Below, piece after piece: positions 24,735 to 38,050 of a stretch of 64,000 nucleotides of DNA. Positions within the stretch are counted from its first letter, which is position 1. The number at the start of each line of letters is the position of its first letter. The notes beneath the pieces were generated by a model. That model did no database searches. It was not told the origin of the DNA and saw only the letters and a program-made list of their open reading frames with translations. Source of the DNA: Parus major (taxonomy: Eukaryota > Chordata > Aves > Passeriformes > Paridae); NCBI RefSeq assembly GCF_001522545.3, contig NC_031769.1, positions 71,007,814-71,071,813 of the forward strand, in the 5' to 3' direction. The translations under genes and the position numbers were made by a program.

Positions 24735-25446
24735 TAGTGTTCCAAGCACCAGAGCTGAGATTCCTCTGCAGGCTGTGGTGAGACCAGGGTGAAGCAGCTG
24801 TGCCCCTGCAGCCCCTGGGGATCCACAGGGGATGCAGGGATCCACTCACAGCTCATGGGGAAGGTGCCCATGCTGGAGTGGGTGGATGCCTGGAGGAGGC
24901 TGTGGTCCATTGGGAGACACGGTGGAGAGAGAGGGCCCTGCTTCCAGGCTGGAACAGCCTGTCCTTGGAGGACTGCACCTCTGGAAGAGTGACCCACATC
25001 ACAGCAGTTTTGGGAGGACTGCTGCTTGTGAGAGTGGACCCACAGTGGAGAAGGTCACAGAGAACTGTCTCCCATGGGAGGGACCCCACACTCTCACAGG
25101 GGAAGGATTCCTCTCCCAGAGCAGTGGAAGAAAACCCTGGGTGATGAACTGACCCGCATTCCATTTCCTTCCACTGTCGGTGGGAAGGAGAGAGGGGATG
25201 GGGGAAAAAAGGAGTTCTAAAGGCTTATTTTACTTCTTATTATCCTCCTCTGATTCAGTTAGTAATAAATTCATTTTGTAACTTTGAGCCTGTTTTGCCC
25301 TAGGAGTGTTTCTCTCAGTCCTTATCTCCACTCATTAACCCTTTATTAATTTTTGGTTTTATTCTCTCCTCTACCCAGCTGGCAGGGGAGGGTGAGCGAG
25401 CGACTCTGATGGGTACCTGGTGTTGGGCCAATGTCAAACCACAACA
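24735..25446 (+). mobile_element. ERVL-like solo LTR, 5'-truncated
   Basis: This matches a common passerine LTR family by its ordered motifs: GAGATTCCTCTGCAG, GAAGCAGCTGTGCCCCTGCA, CCTTGGAGGACTGCACC, GAACTGTCTCCCATGGGAGG, GTGATGAACTGACC, a TAATAAATT poly(A) signal (AATAAA at 25264-25269), GCCTGTTTTGCCCTA, TCCTTATCTCCACTC, and an end reading CAAACCACAACA. The GC-rich front half holds diverged repeats of a CTGGA(G/A)-type unit. The usual 5' portion is absent, so the left end is truncated. The same family is present at 53500-53704 and about 57580-58555, all on the plus strand. Confidence 0.85.
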
Positions 25447-25529
25447 GCAGTGAAAAATTTGCCTATTATAATATACCTAGATTGGTCAGGGTCTGTAGAG
25501 GTTTTGATTTTTTGGGGGGAATAAGCTTT

Positions 25530-25722
25530 ATTTTCAGGGGGATGAGGAAAGTGTTTTGTTGGTTTCTTTTTGTTTATTTTTTCTTTGTTTTCATGGGGTT
25601 TTTGTGTGATTAGTTTTCATTTGCTGTTTTTTTGGTTTGATGGGTTTTAATATTTTGGGTTGAGCTTTGTTTGTTTGTCTGTTTGGGTTTTTTGGTGTTG
25701 TTGGTTTGGGTTTTTTTCCACC
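25530..25722. repeat. G/T-rich low-complexity tract
   Basis: Long runs of T are broken by G, GG or GGG with very few A or C. It is irregular rather than a true microsatellite, and begins shortly after the LTR at 24735-25446. It is the complement-type counterpart of the A/C tracts at 37430 and 46337. Confidence 0.7.
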
Positions 25723-28700
25723 AATGAAATGAAAAATGTAAATATTTTTTTAGCATATAGTTTCATTAAAAATCCTGTTCTCCCAGCAGACCTTTTCACC
25801 AGGTGAAAAAAAAAAATTATTATAACTATAAACTGTTATGGTTACCACAAGGAGATATGAATTGACTTCTAACAAAGATTTTACTCTTATGGGGCATAAC
25901 ACTATTTTTAAGAACAAATGAAATCTATAATCTTTTTATTGTGTGACTGAAGTGAACTAATAGCCACTGTAAACATTCATGGCTGATGACTAAAGAAGAT
26001 CCAGACACACAGACAGGAGTGTGCAGAGAGTAGAAATTTTCAAGGCAACCATGAGCAAAGGATGACTTATTTTCTGCACAGAATTAAAGACTATTAAAGT
26101 GAACAAGATTATATAAATGTAAAACACAATCAAGTAAGAACATCAAAAATGAACAGGTTCAATTATTTTGCTTGCTCTCAGACTCAAGCATGTAATTGTT
26201 TTGACTTTTCATTCATGAAAGTCTGTTTCCTAAACTGTAAATGCAGCTATGTCCTGGATTTACTTCTCCGTCTGTTTGAAGGACTCATGCACAGTCTCCA
26301 TGAAGAGTCTATCTACAAATTTAGTGAACATTCATGCCTACGTGCTGTTGGTACATAAGGTGATAGGTACACATCTGATGCAGCTTCACAGCTGGCTTCA
26401 TCTATTTGTTCCAATATAAAAAAGAAAAAAAAAAAAGTCTCTCTTTTACTCTGAACTTCTAAGCACTGCCTTTGGCCAGACACATGTTGAGACATTGGGA
26501 TATGTTTAAGTGGGGTCATTCTGAATAATGTTCATTTATAATTTTTTATTCAAAATTTTTCTATCATAATCACCATCCCTTTTGATGGCCAGAAATGATG
26601 GTGATTGAGCTAGATCACAGGTCATTTCTGAAACTGGATTTTAAGTGCCTGTGAAAAAATAGAAAAAATATTTTAAAGGATCTATCTTCTCTTTACCAGA
26701 CTGGTTGTTTGGCAAATGCATGAGCATGTTTTTATTGTGACATGCCACTCTTCTGACTTCTCACTTTATGATACACAGCACTATACTTAATTGCTTCATA
26801 AGTAGCCTTGTCACAGTAAATCTTCCAATATAAAATGAAATACAATGTAGTATGTCTAGACACAGAAATGCAGAATACAAAACCAAAATATGCTACAGCT
26901 TTGACATGATTATATACAACACTGATAGCAGCAGAGTATTTGGAATAGAATGAAAAATATTCATGAAAGATGCTGTTGTTCTTCAAGAAGTTTCATGGAT
27001 CCAATACATTAGGATGTGAGTTGTTTGTTTCAGAGAATTTTGGTACATACAACCTGGAATTGAAATCAGGAAATCTGACTTCCTGCTATGTCTTCCACAG
27101 CATTGTTGGGTAACAGTAGCAACATTTAGGGAGTGTATTCACTCTGTTGACTCTTAAGTTCTAACTATAGCTATTGAAGAATGTCCTCCAGCAGCTTCAC
27201 TTTAACATCTCTGTGGAAAAACTTTAAGAAATACATGATTTTTGCATTTGTTACACTCCTAATTCCTGCAGACTAAGAATTGAAATGAAATTCAATATTT
27301 TTCCTCAGGTGCCTTGAACTTCTAATCTTTCAAAGCTCCAACAGAACAGGATCAATGTAATAACAATGTATTGATGTAAGTTAAAACAAACCAAAGACAC
27401 ATTATTTGGAAGAACAGAGAATCAGAAGAGAGTAGAGATATCTTTGATGTGGGAGGTGCATGAGTGGAGAAAATTGTGGTATTTTTTCCATAGGAAACAG
27501 GGTGGAGGTAATTCAGAGAACTACTCTGGAAGCATCCTGCAGTGACTGCAGACAGTTCCCAAACCAAAGTGAGTGTAAGGACAAGTCCTTCTCTACGTAG
27601 TTGTCAGTGGGGACAAAGAGGTCAGAACTCCATTTGAAGTGCAGTTTGTAACCAGGTAGACTGGACATATATTTTACTCCTCTCATGCCTAGGAACAGCC
27701 CCTAAGCACTATTCCTGCTGGTGTCTGTGTGATGACTTCTCCCAGCTACTGCAAAGCTGCTTTATCTCTGCCACAAGCTGGGAGAGTGTTCCTCCCACTG
27801 CTGCTGCTCCCAAGGCACTTGACAGGCTCCGTGTTTCCAGTCTGGATCTACCAGAACAAGGCGTCTTGAGGCAAGAGAGAAAAGTGAAAGTAATGCCAGC
27901 TCATCCTACTGATCTGCCTGCTTGGATACAGAAATATATCTCACATACAGTCTTCTCTGAATCCCTGTGGAAATCCTGGGCATACTGGATTGATATGCTG
28001 CACAGGAAACAGGACAAGGGGAAAGGTGTGATCCTGTCACAAATGTTTCTGTGGCTCAATTTTTTAAGTTAATCTTTAAAATTAAAGAAAATTATAAAAA
28101 TAAAAACAAATAAATCAAAACCAAAAACATGGATGCACACACATTCTCCTCCCCAGAAAAATAAAAGTTCTGTCACCTCTGTCAGATGACAACTGGCAAT
28201 ATCTTGTATCTGGTCAAACCTATGAGATTAGCCAGGCAGATATGTTTCCTTTAGGCCTCATCTCTGTTGATTTCCTACTCAGCTCCTAATCATATGGAAA
28301 GATTCAAAGATGGGAGAGGATATTTTCAGGAAAGTGAAGCAGCTAAAAATTAATTCTCAGGTATATTATGTTCACATATATACTGGCCCTAAATTTACAG
28401 TTGATTTAATTAAAAGTAATTGATATTACGACAAATAAGTGTTCCCAGAATATCTCATCAACAATTGGCAGACACTGAACTGAATTTATGTTTTGAATAG
28501 AAATTAGTTTCACCCTGAGAACAGCAACACCTGTACAGCAAAATGTACTGTTCTTGACATGTTTGAAAAACACTTCACAATGAGCATGGAGTGGAGAGGA
28601 AGAGGGGAGGGTATTATTATCAAAGCTAAAACAGGAGTCAGTCCTTGACTCCTGTGAGAAATCATAATTCCACTCTTAATAAAGATACATCCTTATTTTT

Positions 28701-29290
28701 CAGGCCATTAGCTACCTCCATTCATTATACAGTTTTGTGACATTACTATATGCATGTCATGTGTGAAGTAAATTCATTATCCTCAACTGGATTTAGCAAA
28801 CCCAGTGTTATTATTTATCAGATATTGAGTATTGCACTGTTTACCTTGAAACTACAAGAAGCGATATGCCAAAATAGTGTTCTGGCCATTTTTGCATTTT
28901 TTGTGGTACACCTGCTGCAGGTGTTAATGCCAGTCTCAAATGATCACCTACTTTTTTCTGAGTATGAACTGCCAGTTTTCCTTATACAAAGGAAATGTAT
29001 ATAAATGTATATCCTATCAAATAAGCAGATGACATCTTATAGAAAATTAATAAAAGCTCCAAGAGAAACCATTTTACAACATTTTCATAGCTCATGCTCA
29101 GCTAAGTAAGTCCCTTACTCAGGCATGAAATTTAACTATATTGGGTATGTATCAAGTAATTGCTCTTTCATGTAATTTGACTTGACTATCTGTAGCTTTT
29201 TCTTGACCACTAGAAAATTTGTTCCTGTCTTACACATTGCTTAAGTGATTTCTTCTTCAAATACATGGGCTTAACCTTGAAAAATTAAAT

Positions 29291-29327
29291 TCCTGTACGT
29301 TAAAAAATCCTTTTTTAACGTACAGGA
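29291..29327. repeat. Perfect 17-bp inverted repeat, 3-nt loop
   Basis: The arm TCCTGTACGTTAAAAAA is followed by TCC and the exact reverse complement. A weaker pairing of flanking AAATT/AATTT bases may extend it. There is no T-tract terminator context and no neighbouring gene. In vertebrate DNA such a short perfect palindrome is best read as a template-switch scar or a tiny hairpin. Confidence 0.95.
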
Positions 29328-32300
29328 TTTCAATTTAGTTTAAATGTTATCATTTAGAGAAGGTATAAGCCATTCTTGAGAGAGGTAGAGATCAGAAAGT
29401 GTATTTTCTTTCTCAGCTTTAAAATATTGTCTTTTAAATTTCATAATTCTGGAGGCAAGAATTAAAATGACGAAGACCTATGTCAGTCAAAACTACGAAG
29501 GATTATTTCTTTCAGAATACCTTGTTTATCAAATCAAGCAAAAGTCAATGTTTCTGAGGCAAAAATACTTGTATTTTAATAGAGATATTTGTAAACTTTA
29601 GTACAAACAGTTTTTATGAACAAAACTCCATCAGCTTACAATTTTCTCCTGCATTAACAGATAAATATTTTTAGCTTATTTCTCTTAATATGTCCAGAAG
29701 GAAAATATTCATTTAGTTTGTCCAGCTGGATTTGAACAGTTTTACCACACCCCATTAAGCTTTCTGTCTGCTTCAGACATGGTGCACAAGGGATACAGTA
29801 TGATTTCATTTACACAAAAACCCCATTTAAACAAAATTCCTCCCAAAATAGATCATGATCACTAAATATAGATTCTGCTTTAATATTAAACCTGTACAAA
29901 AAAAAAGCACTCAAACATAATATGTGCAGTTTTTTCTTTCTTTTGTTTTCTTTCAGGTCTTTAAGTCTTCTGTCCAAATAGTTGCAAGGGAAAAGATGGG
30001 CAATATAATGATTATTTATGTTTTCTACCAGGTAGGCACATTCTGTTACTCAGCATTCCTGAACTGCCATTACAGTGTGTTCAGTAAGCATTTAAACCAA
30101 ATTTTATTTACATCAGCTCAGATTGTTTTAGTTTTTGTACTATAGTAGGAAAGTTTCCATGGAGGTACAAGAGAACTCTGCCATAACTAATACTTGTAGT
30201 TTCAAAGACACCAAGAGGTAAGCATCTGTGTGATTAAAAAACCCAAAACAACAAAAAAAAGCCAAATGGAAAAATGAAACATTGCTCTACACAGAAGGTA
30301 AAGGGAGAAAATGGTTCATTTACTCTCTTTCCATTTGCACAACAGTAATAAAAATGCCAAACAGACTGATTTTCAGGTAAACTCTATGCTGCAGTAAAGT
30401 CAAGATTATAAGAGAAGATTTATTGATACAGCATATATTTCTTGCAATACTGCATTTTTACCTCTCTTTCAAGGATAGGCCTATGTCTTTGTTCAGTTTA
30501 GTTTTAACCAGATGCTGCCATTTCGTTTTTAATATTTATGAAATGTTCTGCCTTTCTCTGAGATAGAAGCATAGGATTTGTATTTCACAATTTTATGTAT
30601 TAAACATTATTTCCAGAGTTGTTAAGACTTTATTGTTAGAAAAAATCCACACTGCTGAAGAGAGGAAAAATACCTGTACCAGTGAATTGGTGACCTGATG
30701 CCTCACTTAATTTATGTGTTCTAAAGCTTTTAGAGATCATTTACGTATTCTAAAGATGTTACAGAATTCGAGACATCTTGAAGACAGAACATAGCAGAAA
30801 ATGTCACTGGTTGTTGTTTTTTCTCCTAGATAGATATCAGCTTTGTTTCATCTTAACTAAAATTTGATTGGCAAATCTAAAAATAAATAATTTCTTCTTA
30901 AACATGTCCCAAGGTGAGTCTTTTCCCACAAAATGAAGTGAAAATGAAAAAAAAAAAACCCAAACAAACAAGGCAACACACCTAAACCAAACCCTCTTGA
31001 AAGCCAGAAATTTCCTCTAATGTAAAAAAAAATTGAAGCACATAAGAGTTATGTAGCCAAAGACAGAGGGCAAAAGAGATATAGTAGCTCCTAAAAGCAG
31101 CCCTACAGAGGCATACAGTCAGTGAGGGGGTGCTTAGTTAGGATCTCTGAATTGTTCCTCCCTCTCTATTGAACAAACCTAGGAAGACCATAAGTCTATG
31201 TTCTGAGCTGCTGCGTTTAAACAAAACGTCTTTCAGGCATTGCAAGGTTTGGATCCTTGAGATGGTCAGAACTTGCCTCACCATATCTGCCACATATCGG
31301 CTTTTTTGAAGTGTGATGTGACAGAGTCTACCATGAAAAATTGTATTTTTTACAGAATTTTAATGCATATCACTCTGCCTAAGCCCAGACTGTGTCATTA
31401 TTCACTTTGAAGAGTTCCTGATTTCAATAGTCCAATTGAAATAAACAAAATCACATAGCTGTTTTCAGAAGCTAGACTGCAGACAACTTCTAACAGTTGT
31501 TATTGAGGAGGTGGAATAAATATTTTTAGATGGATTCCCCTCATTATATTTGTACATTTATTCTTTCACACTCATCTTCATTTTAGCAACTGCTCATAGT
31601 GCTATAAAACAACATTATATACAGGGACATCCCTCTAGAAAGAGACAGGCAAATAGTTCTGCCAGAATTGATGGCCCAGAAGTGACCATCATGTTGAGGA
31701 GAAACAGCTATCAGTGCAAACTGTTTAGCTCATTTCCACAAATGGAAAGCCACAGACCTTAACATTTGCAGAAATGGGGGAAATACCAGATTTTTACTGG
31801 AACAAAACCAAATGTTAGTAAGCATACTGACGAGTATATTCACATGAACACACACATTCTTAAACCAGCATGTATTATGACATTCACATGTTTTATATAA
31901 TACTATGAATCAAGTGAATTATGATACAATACTGACCAAAGGCCTATCATAATTGGCATAAAAATGCCTAATCAAGGATTTAGTTTTAAATTTTATTACA
32001 TTTTAATAATTGATTAATCTGCTCTTTTATGACATTACTTTTTCTTTAAGTTAATCAAGTAACATGATATTTTAACTTTTTTAATTCTTTGTTTTCCTTT
32101 GAGTAATAACAGCACAGAACTTCCTCAGCTATATAAAGCAGGCAGATTTCCAAGAGATAAATCTCTAAACTGTGTAATTTTCTATGTTGATGGACCCTGA
32201 CATCAGCATACATTGATGTTTTCATGTTGTCCTCTTACTGGAGGGAAAGAGCCAATTGTATTACACAAAACAGAATCTCTTTATGTAGAAAGGTTATATA

Positions 32301-34583
32301 AAAGGAAAGAAATTATGATTTTTTATAAAAACATACACTGTGCTTAAATAAAATTGAGATATTTAATGGACAACTTTATAATAATGGATGCTATTCCATC
32401 ATGCCACTCAGGAATATTGAGTAGCTCAACAGCAAATGTCGTGTGTAAGCTTCAATTAATTTATATTTCCAAATCCTCAGAGATACCAGAGGAAGAAAAT
32501 CTGACACACGCAGTTCATAGTACACACAAGTTCCAAGGACATTTGAGGGAATGCAGTTATTATGGTGATGAAAACACATTCCTATAATCAACTTTGACAT
32601 TCTAAATGAGTTCATGATTAACAATTATTTTATGGGCTTTTTCAATGGAATAAATCAAATTAAAATAAATAAAGATTTTTGAGTGGGTTTTTTGTTGTTG
32701 GCTTTTCTTTTTGTTTGGTTGGTTTTTGTTAATTTTATTTGGGGTTTTTGGATTTTGTGATTTTTTTAGATTGGTTGGGTTTCTTTTGATTTCTAATCTC
32801 CATTCAGCAAAATTTGAGTACAGCAGCTCAATTTTTACCTCCTTATGTACCAGCAATATCTATAGTTTTGGAAATGCTCCTTTTTTTTCCTTTCTTTTTT
32901 TTTTTTTTCTTAAGGGAGCACACCAAGCTAAAATGTCTGATATCTAAGGCTATATTTTACATGTACATTTTACATTTTACATTTATTTACAAAATAATAT
33001 ATTAGAGTAGAGAAATTGTTTAAGTAAGGAAACCCCAAATAAACTCTGTGAGCAGAACAGAAAAAGTTAAAATGAATTTTACTACTGGGAACTGTATCCT
33101 TGCAGAGTAAATTTTCCCCAAAACTTGATTTCAGTCCAGCAAAATTTAGAAGTTCCATTGATCATTAAAACTTCACAGCCCCCTCCCATTAAAGAGAGTA
33201 TAACTTTGGTTTCCAAAATAGAAAGCTGCTCACATGCTAATATTTCTTATGACATGTTCTATTCTCTGAAAAGAGGAAAATAGTGTAAATGAAGGGGAAG
33301 AATAGCTTCATACCAAAAGCTAATCCAGTGGCAATGCAAAATACACTAAAACTCTGTGTTTCTCTGACTTTTTCCTTCTCTCTCCTGCCATCCTAACACC
33401 TAGCAAGCCTCTTCTGCCTCTGAAGTCTACATACATCAGTGACTTTAGAAGTTGTTTTCATGTGTTCTGAAGTTCCAGTGCTTGAAATATCTTTACTGAA
33501 TTATGGCAAAGATGCATGGAAGCTTACAGGGTAAAAATCTGTGTAGGTTGGACCCATTTCCTTGCATGCATTTCACAAAGAGAAAAGCAAACTAACTGGA
33601 ATATGTTATAATATGTACATAACAATAATGTTATGCACATAACATAAATTTCAGTATACTTATTTCCTAACATTGCACTCAGTGAAAGCTACAGAAACAG
33701 ACATGATGCTGAAATCACACTGAGAGGATCAACACTGTATGCTTATATGAAACACTTTAGTAGACATCCTGACACCCCTTGGCACTTTTCATAGAGGCTT
33801 GTTGCTTAACATAATGGCATACCTAATGCTTTCTCCACTCTCCACATCTTTACCTTAAAGCAGTGTTGGAGTCAGAGGCACAGAGTGTGTGCCCTTATCT
33901 ATGATACCTGGCTCTGACATCCAAGAAAACACTGAATTTTACATAACACCATGGAGACAACTGTTAAATAGAAAAACTGGGAGTGTGAGTGTGAAAATTA
34001 GAGAGTTTTCTTAAGTCACTAGGTGAAAAAGTTAGAGTTTAAGGTTTAAGCTCTTTTAAAAAACAAAAAACAAGATGGAGGATTTACGACATTGTCTCTT
34101 CTTCCTTCCTCTTCCTTCTTCATCTTCTTATAGGGATTTTTGGGTAATAATAAGTGATTGGATAGAAGATGCCACAGTGCAGCACACAGGTGTCACGTCG
34201 ATGGGTCACTAAGAAAAAAAATTTACTTGCCATTTGTTAATTGGATAGATAGACAAATAAATAAATATAAAAGATCTTAAAGAAGTTCTTTGTTAGCCAT
34301 TTTTCACCTCTCTATCTTAGTTTATGTAACTTCTTGTACTCTGCATATATGTAATATAGATAAGGAAAGAATAAACAACCAAGTCCAAACACGAGAAAAC
34401 TGCCTCTCTCTCATCAATCTCAGTCCAAAGAGAAAAGAACCCAGCCACCAGTGTCACATCCTGACAGTAGAGCTCGTTTTTAGCTAAATATCTAAGTACC
34501 AATTTTATGGTATCATTCAAAGCCTTGATATTCAAATGCAGGAAAACAGACTTGACCAAACATATATATGGATTTTTTTTTCC

Positions 34584-34644
34584 TTTGTTTTTTGGTGTGT
34601 TTTTTTGTTGTTGTTTTTGTTGGTTTTTGTTTTTGTTTTGTTTT
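34584..34644. repeat. G/T-only tract, 61 bp
   Basis: Sixty-one consecutive bases contain only G and T, in irregular TTTG/TTGTTG order. It is equivalent to an A/C-only tract on the opposite strand. Confidence 0.9.
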
Positions 34645-35687
34645 AGAAACAAGACTGGCAAGAGTAACAGTTTACAGAGTTTGGACCACAAACTCTCCAA
34701 CTTCTTAAGATCAAATAAGTTACAAAATATGTTACTCATCAATTAGAAACTTCCTTCTTATAGGTTTATTAGAATTCAATTTTTTAATGAAGAAAGTTTT
34801 AGCATAGCTGTAACAAAACCTCTTTCATCCAGCTCTGCTTGTTGTTCAGAAAAAGTATATTTTCCCAAAAACAGTGGAGCAATGAATTATTCTTATGCAT
34901 CTGGGATTGAAAAGGACCATTGTGTACTACCTCCAAAATACTAAACTTCTATAGTATCAGTTAAATTTCTGTGTCAGCCATGATCTATCCAAATGTGCTG
35001 AGATCAGGACAATGTCTATTATATACAAACAGAATTTTTCTATGAATATCTCTAAAATTATCTGAATTCATCATAAATTTGCAGTGACAAAAAAAATAAC
35101 TCAGTTTTTCAGGTGAAATTTATTCATGCAGTGAAATGTGAAATGATTACCTGTGGTAGACATAAGAAACAAACCCCAAACAAACAACACTCTTGTGACT
35201 GTGTATTCTGCAACTGAATGCAATTTTCAGTTTGCATGTCTTGTGCAATTGATGTGCCTAAATCTGATTTCATAAAAAAATAAGTAAGTATTCTGAGGAA
35301 AAAAAGAGAGTGAAAACTAAGAAGGAACACTTCAGATAATTCAGATAACATCCTGTGAAATGAAGAGCACACTCAACCTGCTTGGTAAGAATTGAAAATT
35401 CTAGGTGCTGCCCAAAGATACTGAATTTCCATCAGAATTTTGCCCAAGGAAAAAACAAGAACATGCCTCTACTTGACAGTGAAATAAATTTAAGAATATG
35501 ACTATTCAGAAAAGTAATTCAAAAATGTCATTGTCTGTTCAATCAATGACAATCTTATCCTCGAGCTATATTTTAAATATAACATTTCTAGGTTTATTAG
35601 TTTTAAATAGTTGAAAAATTAACTGTTGGTGTCTTTTTTCTCTGTCACAGAATGAATATATTTAATCCAAAAAGCATATTTAGAATT

Positions 35688-36062
35688 ACAGAATCATAGA
35701 GTAGCTCAGGACCTTGAAAGATTACCTAGTCCAACTTTTTGTGGGACAGGGATTAAAATCAAAATTATTTAGCACTCTGTCCAATTGCACCTTGAAAACT
35801 TCCAGTGAGGGCAACTTTATCGCATTCCTGGGCACGTTGTTCCAGTGAACAGCTGTAAAAATGTCTTTCTTCTGTCGAAATAAAACTTCCCCTTGTGCAA
35901 CTTGTACCTGTTGCCCCTTGCTTCCTCCATGTGACTCCTTGTGAAGAAAGAGCCTCTGACCTTTCTGTATTCACCTTTAAAGTAGTGGGCTTTGATGAGG
36001 TTCCCCCCCAGCCATCTCTTCTCCAGGGAGAACAGAGCTGTAAATGTACTCACATTACATCC
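35688..36062 (-). mobile_element. CR1 3' end, minus strand
   Basis: The plus strand opens with ACAGAATCATAGAGTAGCTC, the reverse complement of a CR1 tail. It continues with AGTCCAACTT, CACCTTGAAAACTTCCAG, GTTGTTCCAGTGAAC, a CCCCTTGC-type block and CCATCTCTTCTCCAGG, the usual order of a reversed CR1 3' untranslated region and ORF2 end. The 5' side is truncated near 36062. Frames of 60-90 codons here are chance. Confidence 0.92.
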
Positions 36063-37429
36063 AAGAAAGATACCAGATAAAGTACAGATCATGAAGGAGC
36101 TGTGAGCAAGGGTCTAGCCTTCCTTAAAAGTTTGCTTAATTGCTTTCACATGTGTGATGAACAAAAATATGTGACATATAAAGACGTCTCTTCACTCAAT
36201 GTTTTTTCTAGACAGTATTTTAGAGGTGTTAAAATTTAAAGGAATGAAAGCATAGATGTCTGATGTCTCCATTGCTTTGAACGAGGTCCTTGAAAAGAGA
36301 TCAAATGCACTGGAAAATACAGATGGTCCTGGACATCCTGACAGGTCATGGGTCAGCCCCTGTAGGAGGCTTGCTCACACACCTCTCAGTGGGGTGAAGA
36401 GCAGTATGGGAACTGCACTGATCTTACAGCAATGAGGTGGAATGCATATAAATAGACAGATGTATTTTGTAGCATAGAGGAGAAGTGTCCGAAGAATTAA
36501 AAAAATTCTAATTAATTCAGCACTAAGGATTCCATAAGAACTGTCATGTTGTGATTAGATAGCAAGGTGAATTATAACTTAGTTATGGAGGTTTCAAGCT
36601 CCAGTTCTTAAAGAGCAGTGATTACATGTGACTTTTACCTTAGCTGGGTTTTTATTCTGTTTTCATTTGGGTTTGTTCTTTGTTTTCTTCTAGAAAGGTG
36701 TTCTTCCAATTCTCTCAGTTTTAAGCAAAAAACACAGAATTTTTACTGTAGTGTCCTGTTACAGGCCTAAATATTAATTAAACAAATATAAAGATTCATC
36801 ATGCCTTAAAAAAAAGCCCTTAGTTTTTAGTTGAGAAGTACTCCCAGTATTTCACTTAAGATTTCTTGTATTTCAAATTTTTGATATTTGAAAATTCTTC
36901 ACTGAACTGAGAAAATATTTAATATTTTATTCCAGGCAAAGACCTTTCACAAGGTATTTTAACCAAACATCAGATTTTCTTAAACCATAGACTTCATTTG
37001 GCTGATTTGCCATTAGATCTCATAGATACGGAGGAGAGTAATAAACTTTCACTTACACAATAATTATGAATGGTTCTGAATTTTAATCTTTTTTTTTTAA
37101 CAAAATATATTTGTATTAAACAAATGGATAATTAATATTGGATGACATCTGAATATCAAATTCAACATAAGGAAATTGGAGAAATACTTTTTACTTACGG
37201 CACAGATGTGTTTAAACTTTGAGAAAACATATTTTTTGAGGTGACTGTCTAAGAATAATTGCTTTGCATAGCTCTTACCCCTTGATGCAAGTAAATCATA
37301 AGATTGTACTTATTATTATAAAGCATGCAGTGAGTATCACCATGAACTGATTCATTATTTTTTATCATTATTTTTAAAGAGCTGGAAATAACACCTTTAT
37401 ATTGCCTTGTTTGATTTTGACAACTACAG

Positions 37430-37495
37430 AAAAAAAAACAAAAACCAAAAAACAAAAAAAAACCCACCAAAAACCCAAAACCAACAAAAAAAACC
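37430..37495. repeat. A/C-only tract, 66 bp
   Basis: Sixty-six consecutive bases of only A and C, as irregular A runs broken by C, CC or CCC. The predicted Lys/Thr-rich frames through it are artefacts. Confidence 0.95.
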
Positions 37496-37809
37496 TTCTC
37501 CAAATGCCAATGACTCCACCAATCTACTTTCATCCACAAATCCTGAATCAACCAGGGAGCAAAAGGACACATAAGAAAATACCCACAGTCTTCCCATGGG
37601 CAAAAATCTCATCATATCCCTCTCCCCTGAAAGGTCAGAAAATAATGAAACCCCCCCAGTTCCTTAAAGTTGGCCTGGGTCCAGAGTCAAGGGAAAGCAG
37701 TGCACCAGCAAACACTGAAAGGATGTGAACTCAGAATAGTTCCTTGATTATAAATGTGACAATATTCTGCAAAATGGGAACTCCCTTTTTTGTCATTATG
37801 CAGAGTTTT

Positions 37810-38050
37810 ATGCTGATGCTACAATTCTGCCTCCAGAGTTTGATCTGGCCAAGTTTTTAAAATCATCTTTTACCTCTCCATCAATTCTTTTCCTCTTAGG
37901 AGTGATCTTGGCAATGCTTGTCAGGACAGCCCAGTGGCTGCTGCTGCGTTTGGTGCAGTTGTGCAGGATGCTGAGCAGCTGCAGGCAGCATGGGCAGCTG
38001 CAGCCCCTCTGCCAAAGCCCAGCACAGGACGGTCTCAAGTAATATCACTG
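37810..38050. other. GC-richer patch of unknown origin
   Basis: A block rich in GCTGCTGCTG, CTGCAGG and CAGCTGCAG motifs stands out in AT-rich DNA. A 75-codon minus-strand frame (37896-38123) crosses it without a recognisable domain. It may be a worn retrocopy, an LTR piece or an exon-like remnant; I cannot decide. Confidence 0.4.

Larger units (their letters stand above)
25447..35687. other. 10.2-kb AT-rich desert
   Basis: I recognise no genes or mobile elements. It contains G/T-rich tracts (25530-25722, 32683-32780, 34584-34644), an A/C-rich tract (30944-30990) and a perfect hairpin at 29291-29327. A somewhat GC-richer block at 27680-27880 matches nothing I know. The 141-codon minus-strand frame at 34317-34742 overlaps a G/T tract and is mostly low complexity. 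Confidence 0.5.

Noticed and set aside
29291..29327. Rho-independent terminator
   Set aside because: The stem is followed by no T run, no gene is upstream, and the context is a vertebrate genome.
34317..34742. 141-codon minus-strand frame
   Set aside because: Its middle is the translation of a G/T-only tract, and the rest has no domain or neighbour support.
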